Shown here: positions 1 to 9,716 of the stretch, piece by piece
How positions within the stretch are numbered: position 1 is the first letter of the stretch
Layout: each line of letters begins with the position of its first letter
DNA from: Methylocapsa palsarum
GTDB lineage: Bacteria; Pseudomonadota; Alphaproteobacteria; Rhizobiales; Beijerinckiaceae
NCBI RefSeq assembly: GCF_900114285.1
Contig: NZ_FOSN01000017.1
Location: 21,590 to 85,589 of the forward strand
Direction of reading: 5' to 3'
DNA length: 64,000 nt
The notes under the pieces: generated by a model
What the model was told of the DNA's origin: nothing
The model's database searches: none
What the model saw: the letters and a program-made list of their open reading frames with translations, nothing else
Position numbers and translations under genes: made by a program

Positions 1-24
1 TTCAAGCATAACCGAGGGATGCAA

Positions 25-1500
25 ATGAATTCTTCTATCTCGACGCGCATCGTCCGCGATTTCGTCGTCCTGGCGCTGCTCTTGCTCCCTTGGTCCGCCA
101 AGGCCCAGCAGGGCGATGCGCCGTCGCGGCCGGAAGTCTTCCTGCCTCCGAACATCGTCTACATTGTCTCCGATGATCAGGGCTGGAAGGACGTCGGCTA
201 TCACGGCTCCGACATCCGGACGCCCAATATCGACGCGCTGGCGCAGGGCGGCGCCCGGCTTGAGCAATTCTACGCCCAGCCGATGTGCACGCCGACCCGC
301 GCGGCCTTGATGACCGGGCGTTACCCGTTTCGATATGGCCTGCAGACCGCGGTGATCGCCTCGAACCACACTTATGGCCTGCCGACCGACGAATATCTTC
401 TGCCGCAGGCGTTGAAGGACGCGGGCTACAAGACAGCGATCATCGGCAAATGGCACCTTGGCCACGCTGACCCGAAATACTGGCCGCGCCAACGAGGTTT
501 TGACTATCAATACGGGCCGCTGATCGGGGAAATCGACTATTTCACCCATGAGCAACATCATGTGGTGGACTGGTATCGCGACAACGTTCGCGTCAATGAG
601 GACGGCTATTCGACGACATTGCTCGGAAACGACGCGGTCAAGCTGATCGAAGAGCATGACAACAGGGTTCCGCTTTATCTGTACCTGACGTTCAACGCGC
701 CGCACACGCCCTATCAGGCCCCGCAAAACGATCTCGATCGCTACAGTAGCGTCGCCGATCCCAGCCGCCGCGCCTATTCGGCCATGATCACCGCCATGGA
801 CGAACAGATTGGCCGCGTGGTCGAGGCTTTGGACAAGAAGAAAATGCGCCAGAATACGCTCATCATGTTCCAGAGCGATAATGGCGGCACGAAAAATCCC
901 ATGTTCGCCGGCGAAGGCGATATGTCGAAAATCAAGATTCCAGTCGACAACGGCCCATATCGCGAGGGGAAGGCCTCGCTCTACGAGGGCGGCGTCCGGG
1001 TGATTTCGCTCGCCAACTGGCCGGGCCATATCAAGCCCGGAAGCATCGTCAATGAAATGATCCACGTCGTCGACGCCTACCCGACGCTGATCGGACTGGC
1101 CAAAGGGAGGCTTGAAAAGAACAAGCCCCTGGATGGCCTCGATGTCTGGGAGACGATCAGCGGGGGCAAGCCCTCGCCGCGAACTGAAATCGTCTACAAC
1201 ATCGAGCCTTTTCGCGCCGGAGTCCGTCAGGGCGATTGGAAGCTGATCTGGCGCACGCCGCTGCCGGCCGGCGTCGAGTTGTACAATATCGCGCGGGATC
1301 CTTACGAGAAAGACAATCTTGCGGCGGCGAATCCCGACAAGGTCGACTCCCTGCAAAAACGCGCCAACGAACTCGCCGCGACCATGGCCAAACCTCTGTT
1401 TCTGGACGCCGAGTTCAAGGCCGTGCTGCAGAGGCTCAAGACGCCGCCGGCTCTTCCGGACGATGACGCGGTTCTTTTCGGGCAAAGCGACGACGATTGA
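25..1500 (+). CDS. Exported Cys-type sulfatase (arylsulfatase family)
   Basis: Probably hydrolyses sulfate esters in the periplasm. About 491 residues, usual for the family. The N-terminus has a hydrophobic signal segment (residues ~12-27) ending in AKA, which looks like a signal peptidase I site. The metal-binding motif SDDQGW follows at ~50. The sulfatase signature CTPTR at ~88 fits C-x-P-x-R, whose Cys is matured to formylglycine, and FQSDNGG supplies further metal ligands. An in-frame ATG lies 6 bases upstream at 19, but GAGGG touches it directly, so the ATG at 25 has the better spacing. The substrate (aryl, choline or sugar sulfate) cannot be told from sequence. No sulfatase-maturing enzyme is seen in the window. 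Confidence 0.9.
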   Translation: MNSSISTRIVRDFVVLALLLLPWSAKAQQGDAPSRPEVFLPPNIVYIVSDDQGWKDVGYHGSDIRTPNIDALAQGGARLEQFYAQPMCTPTRAALMTGRYPFRYGLQTAVIASNHTYGLPTDEYLLPQALKDAGYKTAIIGKWHLGHADPKYWPRQRGFDYQYGPLIGEIDYFTHEQHHVVDWYRDNVRVNEDGYSTTLLGNDAVKLIEEHDNRVPLYLYLTFNAPHTPYQAPQNDLDRYSSVADPSRRAYSAMITAMDEQIGRVVEALDKKKMRQNTLIMFQSDNGGTKNPMFAGEGDMSKIKIPVDNGPYREGKASLYEGGVRVISLANWPGHIKPGSIVNEMIHVVDAYPTLIGLAKGRLEKNKPLDGLDVWETISGGKPSPRTEIVYNIEPFRAGVRQGDWKLIWRTPLPAGVELYNIARDPYEKDNLAAANPDKVDSLQKRANELAATMAKPLFLDAEFKAVLQRLKTPPALPDDDAVLFGQSDDD

Positions 1501-1855
1501 AAATGAAATCGAGCCTTTGCCGCAATGGACGGCGCGACGCCTCTCGTCGCGCCTCGCCCAATGCCTTTATAAAGAGGGATTGTCGGCGACGCACTAACGC
1601 GGCGATCGCACGGAGGGCGTCCGAACCCGCTCTCTCTCACTTCGTACAGCGGCGACTCATCTGGCGCAGCAGCTCTCGCCGCCGCGCCGGTTAGCGGATC
1701 GTCGAAGCCGCGATCGACTTTACCAACGCGGCGATACGCGACGCCGCAATCTCATCCCGCCGAGGAGCAGAAAATAAACCGGACGTCCTCGGGGCCGCCC
1801 GGTTTGTTCGATTTCCTCTTTTGGCGTCTCGTCGCGGCGAATGCGCCGTCGCGCC
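1501..1855. other. Intergenic stretch with one terminator-like hairpin
   Basis: This gap of about 355 bases separates the convergent sulfatase and small periplasmic gene. Short reading frames here have arginine-rich, shadow-like composition and no ribosome binding sites. The only structure I see is the hairpin at 1776-1805, listed separately. Confidence 0.5.
1770..1806 (-). terminator. Probable terminator of the small periplasmic gene
   Basis: The arms AAACCGG (1776-1782) and CCGGTTT (1799-1805) are perfectly complementary. On the minus strand the right arm runs into an AT-rich tract (TTTATTTT). It lies about 50 bases past the stop codon of the gene at 1856-2086. Confidence 0.5.
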
Positions 1856-2086
1856 TTACGGCCTGAGGCCGAGTTTCTCCATACACGCCGCGTATTGAAA
1901 ATACGCGCCCTTGGCGAGAGCGCTCGTGTTGATGTCACTACCGCTGTCTTTCGGATATTCCTTGTGCGCCTCCGCCCAGCATTTTTCGGTCGCGGCCTCT
2001 CGCGTCATGTTCTCCGACCACGCGATTCCGCTCCCGCCTGCTGAAAAAACACAAGCCAAAGCCGCTGTTTTGAGCCAGAATTTCAT
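1856..2086 (-). CDS. Small secreted protein of unknown function
   Basis: A 76-residue protein with a clear signal peptide: a Lys-containing start, then a hydrophobic core to ~residue 22. The mature part is short, about 52 residues, with one Cys at 36 and one at 68, set in KCW and AACME. This pattern suggests a helical hairpin closed by a disulfide in the periplasm (inference). I do not recognise a family. Signal peptide, terminator-like hairpin downstream and codon use all support a real gene. Confidence 0.6.
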   Translation of the reverse strand: MKFWLKTAALACVFSAGGSGIAWSENMTREAATEKCWAEAHKEYPKDSGSDINTSALAKGAYFQYAACMEKLGLRP

Positions 2087-2315
2087 GTACGTTCCCCTTT
2101 GGATTTCGCCGGAAAATCAACTCCAGCGCTTAAATCTAACGCCTATCGCGGTGACGGACAACCGCGCAGATAGTTTAGCTTTGGCTGAAAAGAGTTCACG
2201 GATGGACTCGCCGCCATCGCCAAGCGCTCGCCGAAAGCGCACTGGAACGCCTCGTAGATATTCGGGAAGAAAATCACGCGCGGCTGCAACCTTGTCGTGT
2301 GTTCCGACATTCCCC

Positions 2316-3356
2316 TCATCCCATCAACACCGGGCCGCCGGCCTTCTTCCAGGCGTCGATGCCGCCCTCGATGTGGCGGGCGCTTGTGAGGCCGGCGTCT
2401 TGAGCCGCCTGCACCGCCATCGCCGAGCGCTCGCCGTAGGCGCAGTAAAAGACGATCTGCTTCCCCGTCGCCGCGGCCAGTTCGTGCAGAACGCCTCCCG
2501 CGCCGATATTCTCCTGCAATTGCGTGTAGGGCGCGTGCAGCGCGCCGGGAATGCCGCCGTGCCGCAAACGCTCGCTCTTCTCGCGCAGGTCCACGAGCGC
2601 GATCTCGGGCCGCCCCATGAGGCCAATGGCCTCGGCCACGGAGACCGCCCAGCCCATGCGCGCGATCTCATCCTGGTGGAGGCCGACATGCATGTTCGTC
2701 GGCACCGCCACATCCATCATCTTAGGATTGGCGAGTTTCAGATTGTTCATAAGTTCGGCGTATTCGCCGGGGGAGGAAACCTGTAGGCGCGGGTTGTAGC
2801 GCCTTTCCTCGCCGATAGTCGAGACCGTGTCGCCCTTGTAGTCGTGCCCCGGATAAACGAGCGTCTCGTCGGGCAGTTTCAACAGCTTGCCGAAGATCGA
2901 CTTGTATTGCGCGCGGGCGTCGCCGTTCTGAAAGTCGGTTCGGCCGGTGCCGCGAATGAGCAGCGTGTCGCCGGTGAAAATGCGGCCTTCCATAAGGAAG
3001 CAATAGGAATCGTCGGTGTGGCCCGGCGTGTAGAGAACGTCGAGGCTCAATCCCGCGATATCGATTTGGTCGCCCTCGGCGACGCGCATGGAGACGACGT
3101 CGGCATGGGTCTGCTCGCCCATCACGGTGATGCAATGGGTGCGGTCGCGCAGCGCGCCGAGGCCGGTGACGTGATCGGCGTGCAGATGGGTGTCGACCGC
3201 CTTGACGAGCTTGAGGTCGAGTTCGCGCACGAGCTGGAGGTAGCGCTCGACTTTTTCCAGCACCGGATCGATGATCAGCGCCTCTCCGCCCGCCCGGCTG
3301 GCGATGAGATAGGTGTAGGTTGAGGAAACGCCGTCGAAGAGCTGTCGGAAGATCAT
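2316..3356 (-). CDS. Persulfide dioxygenase-rhodanese fusion (MBL fold)
   Basis: Likely oxidises glutathione persulfide to sulfite and transfers sulfane sulfur, in cytoplasmic sulfide detoxification or oxidation. The N-terminal metallo-beta-lactamase domain carries THLHADH (residues 56-62), a downstream GHTDDS and a TGDTLLIRG segment, as in ETHE1-type iron enzymes. The C-terminal ~110 residues are a rhodanese domain with the active loop CAYGERS (Cys ~305). The start at 3356 is chosen because GGGAG precedes it at good spacing; an upstream ATG at 3392 adds 12 residues without conserved sequence. The next gene upstream on the same strand is a YeiH exporter, 47 bases away, which suggests one transcript for sulfur oxidation and export. 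Confidence 0.88.
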   Translation of the reverse strand: MIFRQLFDGVSSTYTYLIASRAGGEALIIDPVLEKVERYLQLVRELDLKLVKAVDTHLHADHVTGLGALRDRTHCITVMGEQTHADVVSMRVAEGDQIDIAGLSLDVLYTPGHTDDSYCFLMEGRIFTGDTLLIRGTGRTDFQNGDARAQYKSIFGKLLKLPDETLVYPGHDYKGDTVSTIGEERRYNPRLQVSSPGEYAELMNNLKLANPKMMDVAVPTNMHVGLHQDEIARMGWAVSVAEAIGLMGRPEIALVDLREKSERLRHGGIPGALHAPYTQLQENIGAGGVLHELAAATGKQIVFYCAYGERSAMAVQAAQDAGLTSARHIEGGIDAWKKAGGPVLMG

Positions 3357-3403
3357 GGCGGACTCCCATTTTAACCTGGCGGGCTGGGGCATTGTTCTTA
3401 TGA

Positions 3404-4507
3404 CTAGGCCAGTTCCACCGCGATGAGCACAATGGCCGCGATCAGGGCTGTCTCTGCGGCCATGAGGCCGACAGGGCGCCAGCCGACCGCGGCGAGGTCC
3501 TTGAACGAGGTTTTAGTTCCCAGGGCCGCGATGGCGGTTACGAGGCACCAGCGCGAGACCTCCCCGGCCGCGCTGCTCACGGGTTTCGGCAGCAGGCCGA
3601 CGCTGTTCACGACAACGAGGGCGGCGAAGCCGACAAGAAAAAGGGGAAGGGCCGGTTTCGCGCCGCTTTTGCCGCGCCTCGCGCCGCGATTGACGAGAAA
3701 TGCGATCGCGAACACCACAGGAAGCAACATCGTGACCCGCAGCAGCTTGACGTAGGTCGCGACGTCGCCTGTGAGCGGCGAGATGGAGTAACCGGCGCCG
3801 ACAGCCTGAGCGACGTCGTGAATGGTGCCGCCGAGGAAAATTCCGGCGCTGGTGTTGTCGAGGCCGATTGCGGCCACGAACAGCGGATAGACGATCATGG
3901 CGATGGTGGAGAGAATAGTCACCGTCACCACGGTGAGCAATGTGTCGCGTTCGCTCTCGTCGGTGCGGGGCAGCACCGAGGCGATGGCGAGGGCCGCCGA
4001 AGCGCCGCAGATGCCGACGGAGCCGCCGGACAGCACGCCGAAGGAGCGGCTTAGCCCCAGCCGCGGGGCGGCGAAGGCGCCGAGCGCGACGGCGCCGGCG
4101 ATCCCCGTCACGACCGCGGCGATCGGCATCGCGCCGAGTTCGAGGATCTGGCCCGCAGTGATTCTCGCTCCAAGCAGAGCGACGCCAACGCGCAGCACGG
4201 CCTTCGACGAGAATTCGATCCCGGTCACGCAGCGGCCTTCCTGATGGAGAAAGTGAAAGGTCATTCCGAACAGGAGAGCGAACAACATCACCGGAGACTG
4301 ATAGTGTTGCGACAGCCAAGTCGCCGCCAGGGCGATGGTGGCTGACAGCAAAAAGCCCGGATAGATCTTGAGAAACAGCGCCTGCCAGCGCGCCGCTTGC
4401 GGCCGGGCCGGAGCTGGCGACACGGCGTGAGAGAGGCCTTCCATTCCGTCGTAAGACTGGAAGATCGCGCGCACGGAATCGGTGTCCGTATCGAGGTCGG
4501 AACTCAT
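3404..4507 (-). CDS. yeiH: YeiH/UPF0324 family exporter, putative sulfate or sulfite exporter
   Basis: A 367-residue integral membrane protein with about ten hydrophobic segments from residue ~48 to the end. The family signature stretch SGGSVGICGASAALA is present, as is GGTIHDVAQAVGAG. The soluble N-terminal ~40 residues are not conserved-looking. The family is annotated as putative sulfate export transporters; transport has not been settled for most members. It is transcribed just ahead of the persulfide dioxygenase-rhodanese gene, which fits removal of sulfite or sulfate made by sulfide oxidation. Confidence 0.85.
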   Translation of the reverse strand: MSSDLDTDTDSVRAIFQSYDGMEGLSHAVSPAPARPQAARWQALFLKIYPGFLLSATIALAATWLSQHYQSPVMLFALLFGMTFHFLHQEGRCVTGIEFSSKAVLRVGVALLGARITAGQILELGAMPIAAVVTGIAGAVALGAFAAPRLGLSRSFGVLSGGSVGICGASAALAIASVLPRTDESERDTLLTVVTVTILSTIAMIVYPLFVAAIGLDNTSAGIFLGGTIHDVAQAVGAGYSISPLTGDVATYVKLLRVTMLLPVVFAIAFLVNRGARRGKSGAKPALPLFLVGFAALVVVNSVGLLPKPVSSAAGEVSRWCLVTAIAALGTKTSFKDLAAVGWRPVGLMAAETALIAAIVLIAVELA

Positions 4508-4768
4508 GACGACCCGCTTTCCCTCAATATGATATTGCGATGATAGTGCGCGAAGCCGCCCGGGCTATCCTCGCTATCAGCAAGGGACATGAAAGGGCAT
4601 CGTATCCGGAAATCGAAAGAAACCAAATCCTGACAAAAAGCTCAGGCCCTGACGAGGCGATCCGGTCCGGGCGAGGAAATCGGTCCCGACGCCGCGGCGC
4701 CGGTTTTACCTTATGGCGCGCGTCGTTTATTGATGTCGCGCCCCGAACATCCGATTGGAGTGGATCCC

Positions 4769-5554
4769 ATGGGAGACGAGCCCGAGACTCTCCTTGATTC
4801 CGTGACGTCGCGCTTTGCGATGGGGAAGAACGTGCTGGCGCGGACGACGAAGCTCCTCGGCCAGGCGACTTTCCGGATCAAGCGGGGCAAGCCCGCCGAA
4901 ACCATCGAGGAACTCGGCAAACGCTGGCCGCTCAGCGCGAGCCAGCGCGCGTTCCTGCTTGAATTCGGCGCCGCGAAGTCCGGCGCCGCCTTTATCGACG
5001 AGAAGGTTCAGGCCATCAACCGGGCGGCCTTCCATCGCTCCGCCTTCGCGCTCAATGGGTTCACGCATCTCTTTTTTGTCGATCTCGCGGCGCAGCTGTC
5101 GTTTTCGCTGCCGCAGCTCAAGCTGGCTCTCGTCGCGGCGAATCTCTTGCTCGCGGGGCTCGCCTATTTCGAGATGCGGCGGCAGTTCCGTTCGCTTGTC
5201 GCCGGACCGAACGCATTGCCGCCAAAGCGCCGTTTCGGGGGGCTTTTTTCCAACCCGAGGTACAACAAGGCGGTCAAGAAAAATTCGCGCCATTACGCGA
5301 GAAGCGCCTGGACGGCGCAGACGCTTTACCGGCCGGCCTATTTCGCCAACGCCATCTTGATCTTCCTCGGCTCGCAATTCATTCTCGCGCCCGGCGGTCT
5401 GATCTTTCCGTTCGGCTTCATCATCGGCAAGATTTCCGGGCTTTTGACGACGCTGGTCGCGGCGTTCGACGTCTGGCGCGGCGTCCGGACCGGGGATGAC
5501 GCGCGCGTCGCCCGCGAGCGTGAGGTTTCAGTCTACCGCGACCTCGACATCTGA
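4769..5554 (+). CDS. Membrane protein of unknown function
   Basis: About 261 residues. I do not recognise the family. Hydrophobic stretches lie around residues ~85-140 (FALNGFTHLFFVDLAAQLSF and the region after it) and ~195-235 (FANAILIFLGSQFILAPGG and FPFGFIIGKISGLL), so two to four membrane passes are likely. The soluble N-terminus and the basic loop between (RRFGGLF, then Lys/Arg rich) face the cytoplasm by the positive-inside rule. The ATG at 4769 has GGAG eight bases upstream; an earlier ATG at 4730 has none. It is divergent from yeiH and convergent with cobQ, so it seems to be a single-gene unit. Confidence 0.6.
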   Translation: MGDEPETLLDSVTSRFAMGKNVLARTTKLLGQATFRIKRGKPAETIEELGKRWPLSASQRAFLLEFGAAKSGAAFIDEKVQAINRAAFHRSAFALNGFTHLFFVDLAAQLSFSLPQLKLALVAANLLLAGLAYFEMRRQFRSLVAGPNALPPKRRFGGLFSNPRYNKAVKKNSRHYARSAWTAQTLYRPAYFANAILIFLGSQFILAPGGLIFPFGFIIGKISGLLTTLVAAFDVWRGVRTGDDARVAREREVSVYRDLDI

Positions 5555-5562
5555 GACGGTCA

Positions 5563-7005
5563 TCAGCCCGCGAGGGTCAGCAGAACATCAAGATCGATAT
5601 GCGTCTCGAGATGGGCGGCGACGGCGTCGAGCGCGTCCTCGATCATCGCGTCATGCGAGAGCCCCGAGCTTTCTCCTCCGAGCCGCGCGAGCAGCGCGCC
5701 GCGTTGCGCCGGATCGGCGAAGAGGCCATGGACATAGCAGCCCATGATCTTTCCATTTGCGGAGACGGCGCCGTCCGCGCGGCCGTCGTCGAAACGGAGC
5801 ATCGGCCGCGCGCAATCGGGGCCGATGGTCCGGCCAAGATGCATTTCATAGCCTGAGAAAGCCGCGCCGTTCCCGGCGGTTTCCCCGTGGACGGGTTTCA
5901 GGATCTTTTCGCCCGAAAACTCCGTCTCGACGTCGAGGAGGCCAAGCCCTCGCGCCTCGCCGGGCGGACCCTCGAACCCCTGCGGATCCCGGATCGATCG
6001 GCCGAGCATCTGATAGCCCCCGCATAGCCCCAGGACATGGCCGCCGCGCCGCGCATGCGCGAAGAGATCGACGTCCCAGCCTTCGCTCCTCAGCGCCGCG
6101 AGGTCGCGCAAGGTCGTCTTGGAGCCGGGGAGGATCACCAGCGCAGATTCGACCGGAAGCGTCTCGCCTTCGCGGACCATCACGAGACGGACGTCCTTTT
6201 CGAGGATGAAAGGATCGAGATCGTCGAAATTGGCGATGCCGGGAAGGACCGGAACCGCGATCACGATCGATCCGCCGCCCACAAGCGCCTTGCCTGCAAG
6301 CGCCATGGAATCCTCGGCCGGCAGGCGCGCCGCCTCCTTGCAAAACGGAACAAGGCCGAGCGCCGGCCAGGAGGTCATCTGCGCGATCAGCCGCATGCCG
6401 TCCTCGAACAGAGCCGGATCGCCGCGAAATTTATTGACCAGGAAGCCCCTGATCATGGCGGCGTCGGAGGAATCGAGCACTGCGTTCGTCCCCGCGATCT
6501 GCGCGATCACGCCGCCGCGATCGATGTCGCCGATGAGGATCACCGGCACATCGGCGGCGCGGGCGAAGCCCATATTCGCGATGTCGTTCTTGCGCAGGTT
6601 GATTTCCGACGCGCTGCCGGCGCCTTCGACGATCACGAGATCGGCCTGCGCGGCGAGCCTTTCGAAACTCTCCAGTACGACGGACAGCAGCCTCGGCTTC
6701 CAGTTCTGGTACTCGCCGGCCTTTGCCCGCCCCGCGACCTTTCCGCCGACGATGATCTGGGAGCCGGTTTCGCTTTGCGGCTTCAAAAGAACGGGGTTCA
6801 TATCGGTCGTCGGGGCGACGCCGCAGGCTTTGGCCTGCAGCGCCTGCGCGCGGCCGATTTCGCCGCCGTCCGCCGTTACGGCGGCGTTGTTCGACATGTT
6901 CTGTGGCTTGAACGGGCGGACGATCAGTCCGCGGTTGCGATAGGCCCGGCACAGCCCCGCGACGATCAGGGATTTGCCGACGTCGGAGCCCGTGCCCTGC
7001 AGCAT
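5563..7005 (-). CDS. cobQ: Cobyric acid synthase
   Basis: Amidates adenosylcobyrinic acid a,c-diamide at b, d, e and g, using glutamine and ATP, to give adenosylcobyric acid. The N-terminal P-loop-type motif GTGSDVGKS starts within the first 10 residues. The C-terminal class I glutaminase domain has its nucleophile in GLCGGYQ (Cys ~328) and the His in CYVHG (~426). Length with this start is 480 residues, normal for the family. The frame stays open upstream, but that part overlaps cobO and is Arg-rich shadow. The true start could also be the TTG at 7008 or a CTG overlapping the cobO stop. It follows cobO by 26 bases. Confidence 0.92.
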   Translation of the reverse strand: MLQGTGSDVGKSLIVAGLCRAYRNRGLIVRPFKPQNMSNNAAVTADGGEIGRAQALQAKACGVAPTTDMNPVLLKPQSETGSQIIVGGKVAGRAKAGEYQNWKPRLLSVVLESFERLAAQADLVIVEGAGSASEINLRKNDIANMGFARAADVPVILIGDIDRGGVIAQIAGTNAVLDSSDAAMIRGFLVNKFRGDPALFEDGMRLIAQMTSWPALGLVPFCKEAARLPAEDSMALAGKALVGGGSIVIAVPVLPGIANFDDLDPFILEKDVRLVMVREGETLPVESALVILPGSKTTLRDLAALRSEGWDVDLFAHARRGGHVLGLCGGYQMLGRSIRDPQGFEGPPGEARGLGLLDVETEFSGEKILKPVHGETAGNGAAFSGYEMHLGRTIGPDCARPMLRFDDGRADGAVSANGKIMGCYVHGLFADPAQRGALLARLGGESSGLSHDAMIEDALDAVAAHLETHIDLDVLLTLAG

Positions 7006-7031
7006 CAAGGCTTTCGCGCGAGACGGCTTCG

Positions 7032-7649
7032 TCAGAACTCGATTCCTTCCTGCGCCTTCACGCCCGCCTTGAAATGATGTTTCACCAGATTCATTTCGGT
7101 GACGAGATCGGCGGCCTCGACGAGTTCGGGTTTGGCGTTGCGGCCGGTGACGGCGACATGAAGGCCGGGCCGTCGCCCCTGCAGCGCCGCGACCACCTCG
7201 CTCAGCGGAAGATAATCGTAGCGCAAGGCGATATTCAACTCGTCGAGGACGACAAGCTTCACGTCCGGATCGGCCATCAGCTCCCTCGCCTTCGTCCAGG
7301 CGGCTTTCGCGGCGGCGGCGTCGCGCGCGCGATCCTGCGTTTCCCAGGTGAAGCCCTCGCCCATCGTATGCCAGGAGATCAGATCCGGGAAACGCTCCAG
7401 CGCGCGGCGCTCGCCAGTGTCCCAGGCGCCCTTGATGAATTGCACGATTCCACAACGCCAGCCATGTCCCAGCGCGCGCAGGACAAGCCCGAAAGCCGCC
7501 GTCGATTTGCCCTTGCCCGGCCCGGTGTGGACCATGAGCAGACCTTTTTCCGCGATGATCTTGCTGGCGACTTCGGCGTCCTGAACCGCTTTTCGCTTCG
7601 CCATTTTTTCGCGATGACGAAGAGCCTCTGGACTGTTTTCCGGCGTCAT
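7032..7649 (-). CDS. cobO: Cob(I)yrinic acid a,c-diamide adenosyltransferase
   Basis: Transfers adenosyl from ATP to Co(I) of the corrin ring in the cytoplasm. At 205 residues it is a typical CobO/CobA-type (BtuR) protein. The P-loop [10 protein letters not shown] lies at 41-50, followed by RALGHGW and the family motif [14 protein letters not shown]. It is transcribed ahead of cobQ, the next amidation enzyme, on the strand opposite to the main cob operon. Confidence 0.93.
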   Translation of the reverse strand: MTPENSPEALRHREKMAKRKAVQDAEVASKIIAEKGLLMVHTGPGKGKSTAAFGLVLRALGHGWRCGIVQFIKGAWDTGERRALERFPDLISWHTMGEGFTWETQDRARDAAAAKAAWTKARELMADPDVKLVVLDELNIALRYDYLPLSEVVAALQGRRPGLHVAVTGRNAKPELVEAADLVTEMNLVKHHFKAGVKAQEGIEF

Positions 7650-7919
7650 GAAGCGATTGCTTTCAATGGGACTGAACCTTTGTTAGCGCCGCCGGGATAA
7701 GGGCATGAAGCGGGATAAGGGTATGGGGCAGGTCAAAGGGCATGAGGCGCGTTTGAGCATGAGACGCTTTTGAGAATGAGCGTGTCCCCGCGTGCGGGGG
7801 CGCACAGAGCCGCCGATTCGTGGCGGCTAACGTAACCATGAGAGAACCCAGGACGCCAAGGGCGCCACTCAAGGAATACCACCCAAGGATACTTCCGACG
7901 TGAGCTAAGGGAGCGCCGC

Positions 7920-8234
7920 TTGTTCCGATCCAGCACCTTCCGCGCCGTGGCGCAGGCGATCGCTCTTTGGAGCGCCGCCGCCGTCCCGGTCTATGCCCAG
8001 CGCGTCGTCATCGTCAACGGCCAATGGATGTCGCACGCCCAGATCGACGATCTGGAGCGTACGCATTGCGGCTCGATTCCCGACGGAACTTACCTGCTTG
8101 ATTTTGCGACCGGCGCCTGGTCCGGCGCGGGCGAGGCGCCGGAGCGGAGCAATATCGCCGACAATTGCAGGCAGTCGCATGCAGGCCCGGCGGGCGCGGA
8201 GCCCCCAGGGCGGGGGACGTCCGGCGGCGAATGA
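7920..8234 (+). CDS. Small secreted protein of unknown function
   Basis: Begins at TTG with AAGGGAG just upstream. The 104-residue product has a signal peptide (hydrophobic stretch ~8-25 ending VYAQ) and a short mature part with Cys at ~50 and ~84. The mature part includes RVVIVNGQWMSHAQIDDLE and GTYLLDFATGAW. I do not recognise a family. The C-terminal ~20 residues are Gly/Pro-rich and may be poorly folded. It sits directly before the cobalamin riboswitch, but nothing links it to B12. Confidence 0.5.
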   Translation: MFRSSTFRAVAQAIALWSAAAVPVYAQRVVIVNGQWMSHAQIDDLERTHCGSIPDGTYLLDFATGAWSGAGEAPERSNIADNCRQSHAGPAGAEPPGRGTSGGE

Positions 8235-8307
8235 AACAGCGAAGGCGCAGCGAGGCCTTTCGCGCCGCATTTGACACGCCCGCCAAGCGGGCTAGTGTCG
8301 GACCTGT

Positions 8308-8484
8308 AACGGTCCCTCGCTTCGAGGGGTAATAGGGAATGCGGTGCGGGCCATTTCGCTCAAAGCCGCAGCTGCCCCCGCAACTGTCAGCGGGTAGCCG
8401 CGCGCCAGAACGCCACTGGGGATGGGCAACCTGACCTGGGAAGGCGGCGCACGGCGCCGATCCGCGAGCCAGGAAACCTGCCGT
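8308..8484 (+). promoter_or_regulatory. Cobalamin (B12) riboswitch
   Basis: Contains the hallmarks of the cobalamin aptamer in order. A P2-like hairpin CCCTCGCTTCGAGGG is followed by AATAGGGAA, then GCCCCCGCAACTGT (8374-8387) with its paired segment, GCCACTGGG (8412-8420) and GGGAAGGCGGC. The B12 box AGCCAGGAAACCTGCC ends at ~8482. It precedes cobW by about 155 bases and is oriented to control the long cobW-cobM unit. The expected effect is lower expression when adenosylcobalamin is bound. The gap after it is GC-rich and may hold the expression platform. Confidence 0.93.
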
Positions 8485-8639
8485 TCGATCGCGTATGGGC
8501 CGGCGGGGTGCTCCGGCCTCTATCGATGCTGGCGGCCCTCTCCCGCCAGCGAAGGGCTGCGCCTTGCGCGGCTCCGCTCCAGCACCCGTGCGTCCAAGGG
8601 ACGCGACAACCGGACTGGACGCGCGATGAGTGTCAACGC

Positions 8640-9716
8640 ATGAACGACCAAAGTCTGAACGGCCAAAGTCTGAACGGGCTGGCCAAAATTCCAGCGACGA
8701 TCATCACGGGCTTCCTCGGGGCCGGAAAGACGACGATCATCCGGCGCATCCTGGCAAATTCCGGAGGCCGCCGGCTCGCCCTCGTCATCAATGAATTCGG
8801 CGATGTCGGCGTCGATGCGGAGATCCTCAAAGGCTGCGGCGACCTCGCCTGCGACGCGCGATCGATCGTCGAACTCGCCAACGGCTGTATCTGCTGCACG
8901 GTCGCCGACGACTTTCTGCCCGCGATCGAACAATTGCTGGCGCTCGATCCGCCCCCCGAACACATCATCATCGAAACGTCAGGCCTCGCCTTGCCCAAGC
9001 CGCTTGTCAAAGCGTTCGATTGGCCGGCGATCCGCTCCCGGTTGACCGTCGACGGCGTCATCGCGATCGTCGACGGCGCGGCGGTCGCCGCCGGACGCTT
9101 CGCCAGCGACCCGGAACAGGTCGCGCTCCAGCGCCAGGCCGACCCCTCGGTCGATCATGACGACCCGCTGGAGGAGGTTTTTGGCGATCAGCTTCTCTGC
9201 GCCGACATCGTCGTCGTGAACAAAACCGACCTCATCGATGAGGTCGAACAACGCGCCGTCGTCGACGCCATCCTCGCCCGCGCGCCTCGCGCAAAAATCG
9301 TCTCCGTCGCCGAGGGACGGATCGAACCCGCCGTCCTGCTCGGCCTCTGCGCCGCCGCCGAGGACGATGTTGAAAACCGCCCGTCCTGCCATGACGGCGA
9401 GGCTGAGCACGATCACGACGATTTCGACAGCCTGGTCGTCGAAGTCGGCTCCATCAGTGACAGCGCCGCCTTCATGCGACGGCTGGCGGAGATCGCCGGG
9501 CGCGTCGACGTCCTGCGGATCAAGGGATTCCTCGACGTTCGCGGCAAGCCGATGCGGCTTCTGGTCCAGGGGGTCGGTGAACGGCTCCAGCACAATTTCG
9601 ACCGGCCCTGGCGGGCGGAAGAACTTCGCCGCGGACGTCTCGTGATCATCGGCGTCAAGGGGCTCGACGCCGCCGCCGTCACGGGTCTGCTGGATGTTTC
9701 AAGGGCGTCGGCCTGA
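8640..9716 (+). CDS. cobW: CobW-type metallochaperone GTPase
   Basis: A G3E-family GTPase thought to supply cobalt to the CobNST chelatase. Walker A GFLGAGKTT lies at 24-32 and the metal-binding CxCC at 83-86 (NGCICCTV). NKTD provides guanine specificity, and a His/Asp-rich loop (EAEHDHDD) precedes the CobW C-terminal domain. The ATG at 8640 is preferred because upstream in-frame sequence runs back into the riboswitch region. Its stop overlaps the cobN start (TGATG), so the two are translationally coupled. First gene after the riboswitch. Confidence 0.93.
   Translation: MNDQSLNGQSLNGLAKIPATIITGFLGAGKTTIIRRILANSGGRRLALVINEFGDVGVDAEILKGCGDLACDARSIVELANGCICCTVADDFLPAIEQLLALDPPPEHIIIETSGLALPKPLVKAFDWPAIRSRLTVDGVIAIVDGAAVAAGRFASDPEQVALQRQADPSVDHDDPLEEVFGDQLLCADIVVVNKTDLIDEVEQRAVVDAILARAPRAKIVSVAEGRIEPAVLLGLCAAAEDDVENRPSCHDGEAEHDHDDFDSLVVEVGSISDSAAFMRRLAEIAGRVDVLRIKGFLDVRGKPMRLLVQGVGERLQHNFDRPWRAEELRRGRLVIIGVKGLDAAAVTGLLDVSRASA

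Noticed and set aside
5563..7455. A 630-residue frame covering cobQ plus about 150 more N-terminal residues
   Set aside because: The extra part overlaps cobO on the same strand in another frame and is Arg-rich with no similarity; cobQ family length and motifs start at ~7005.
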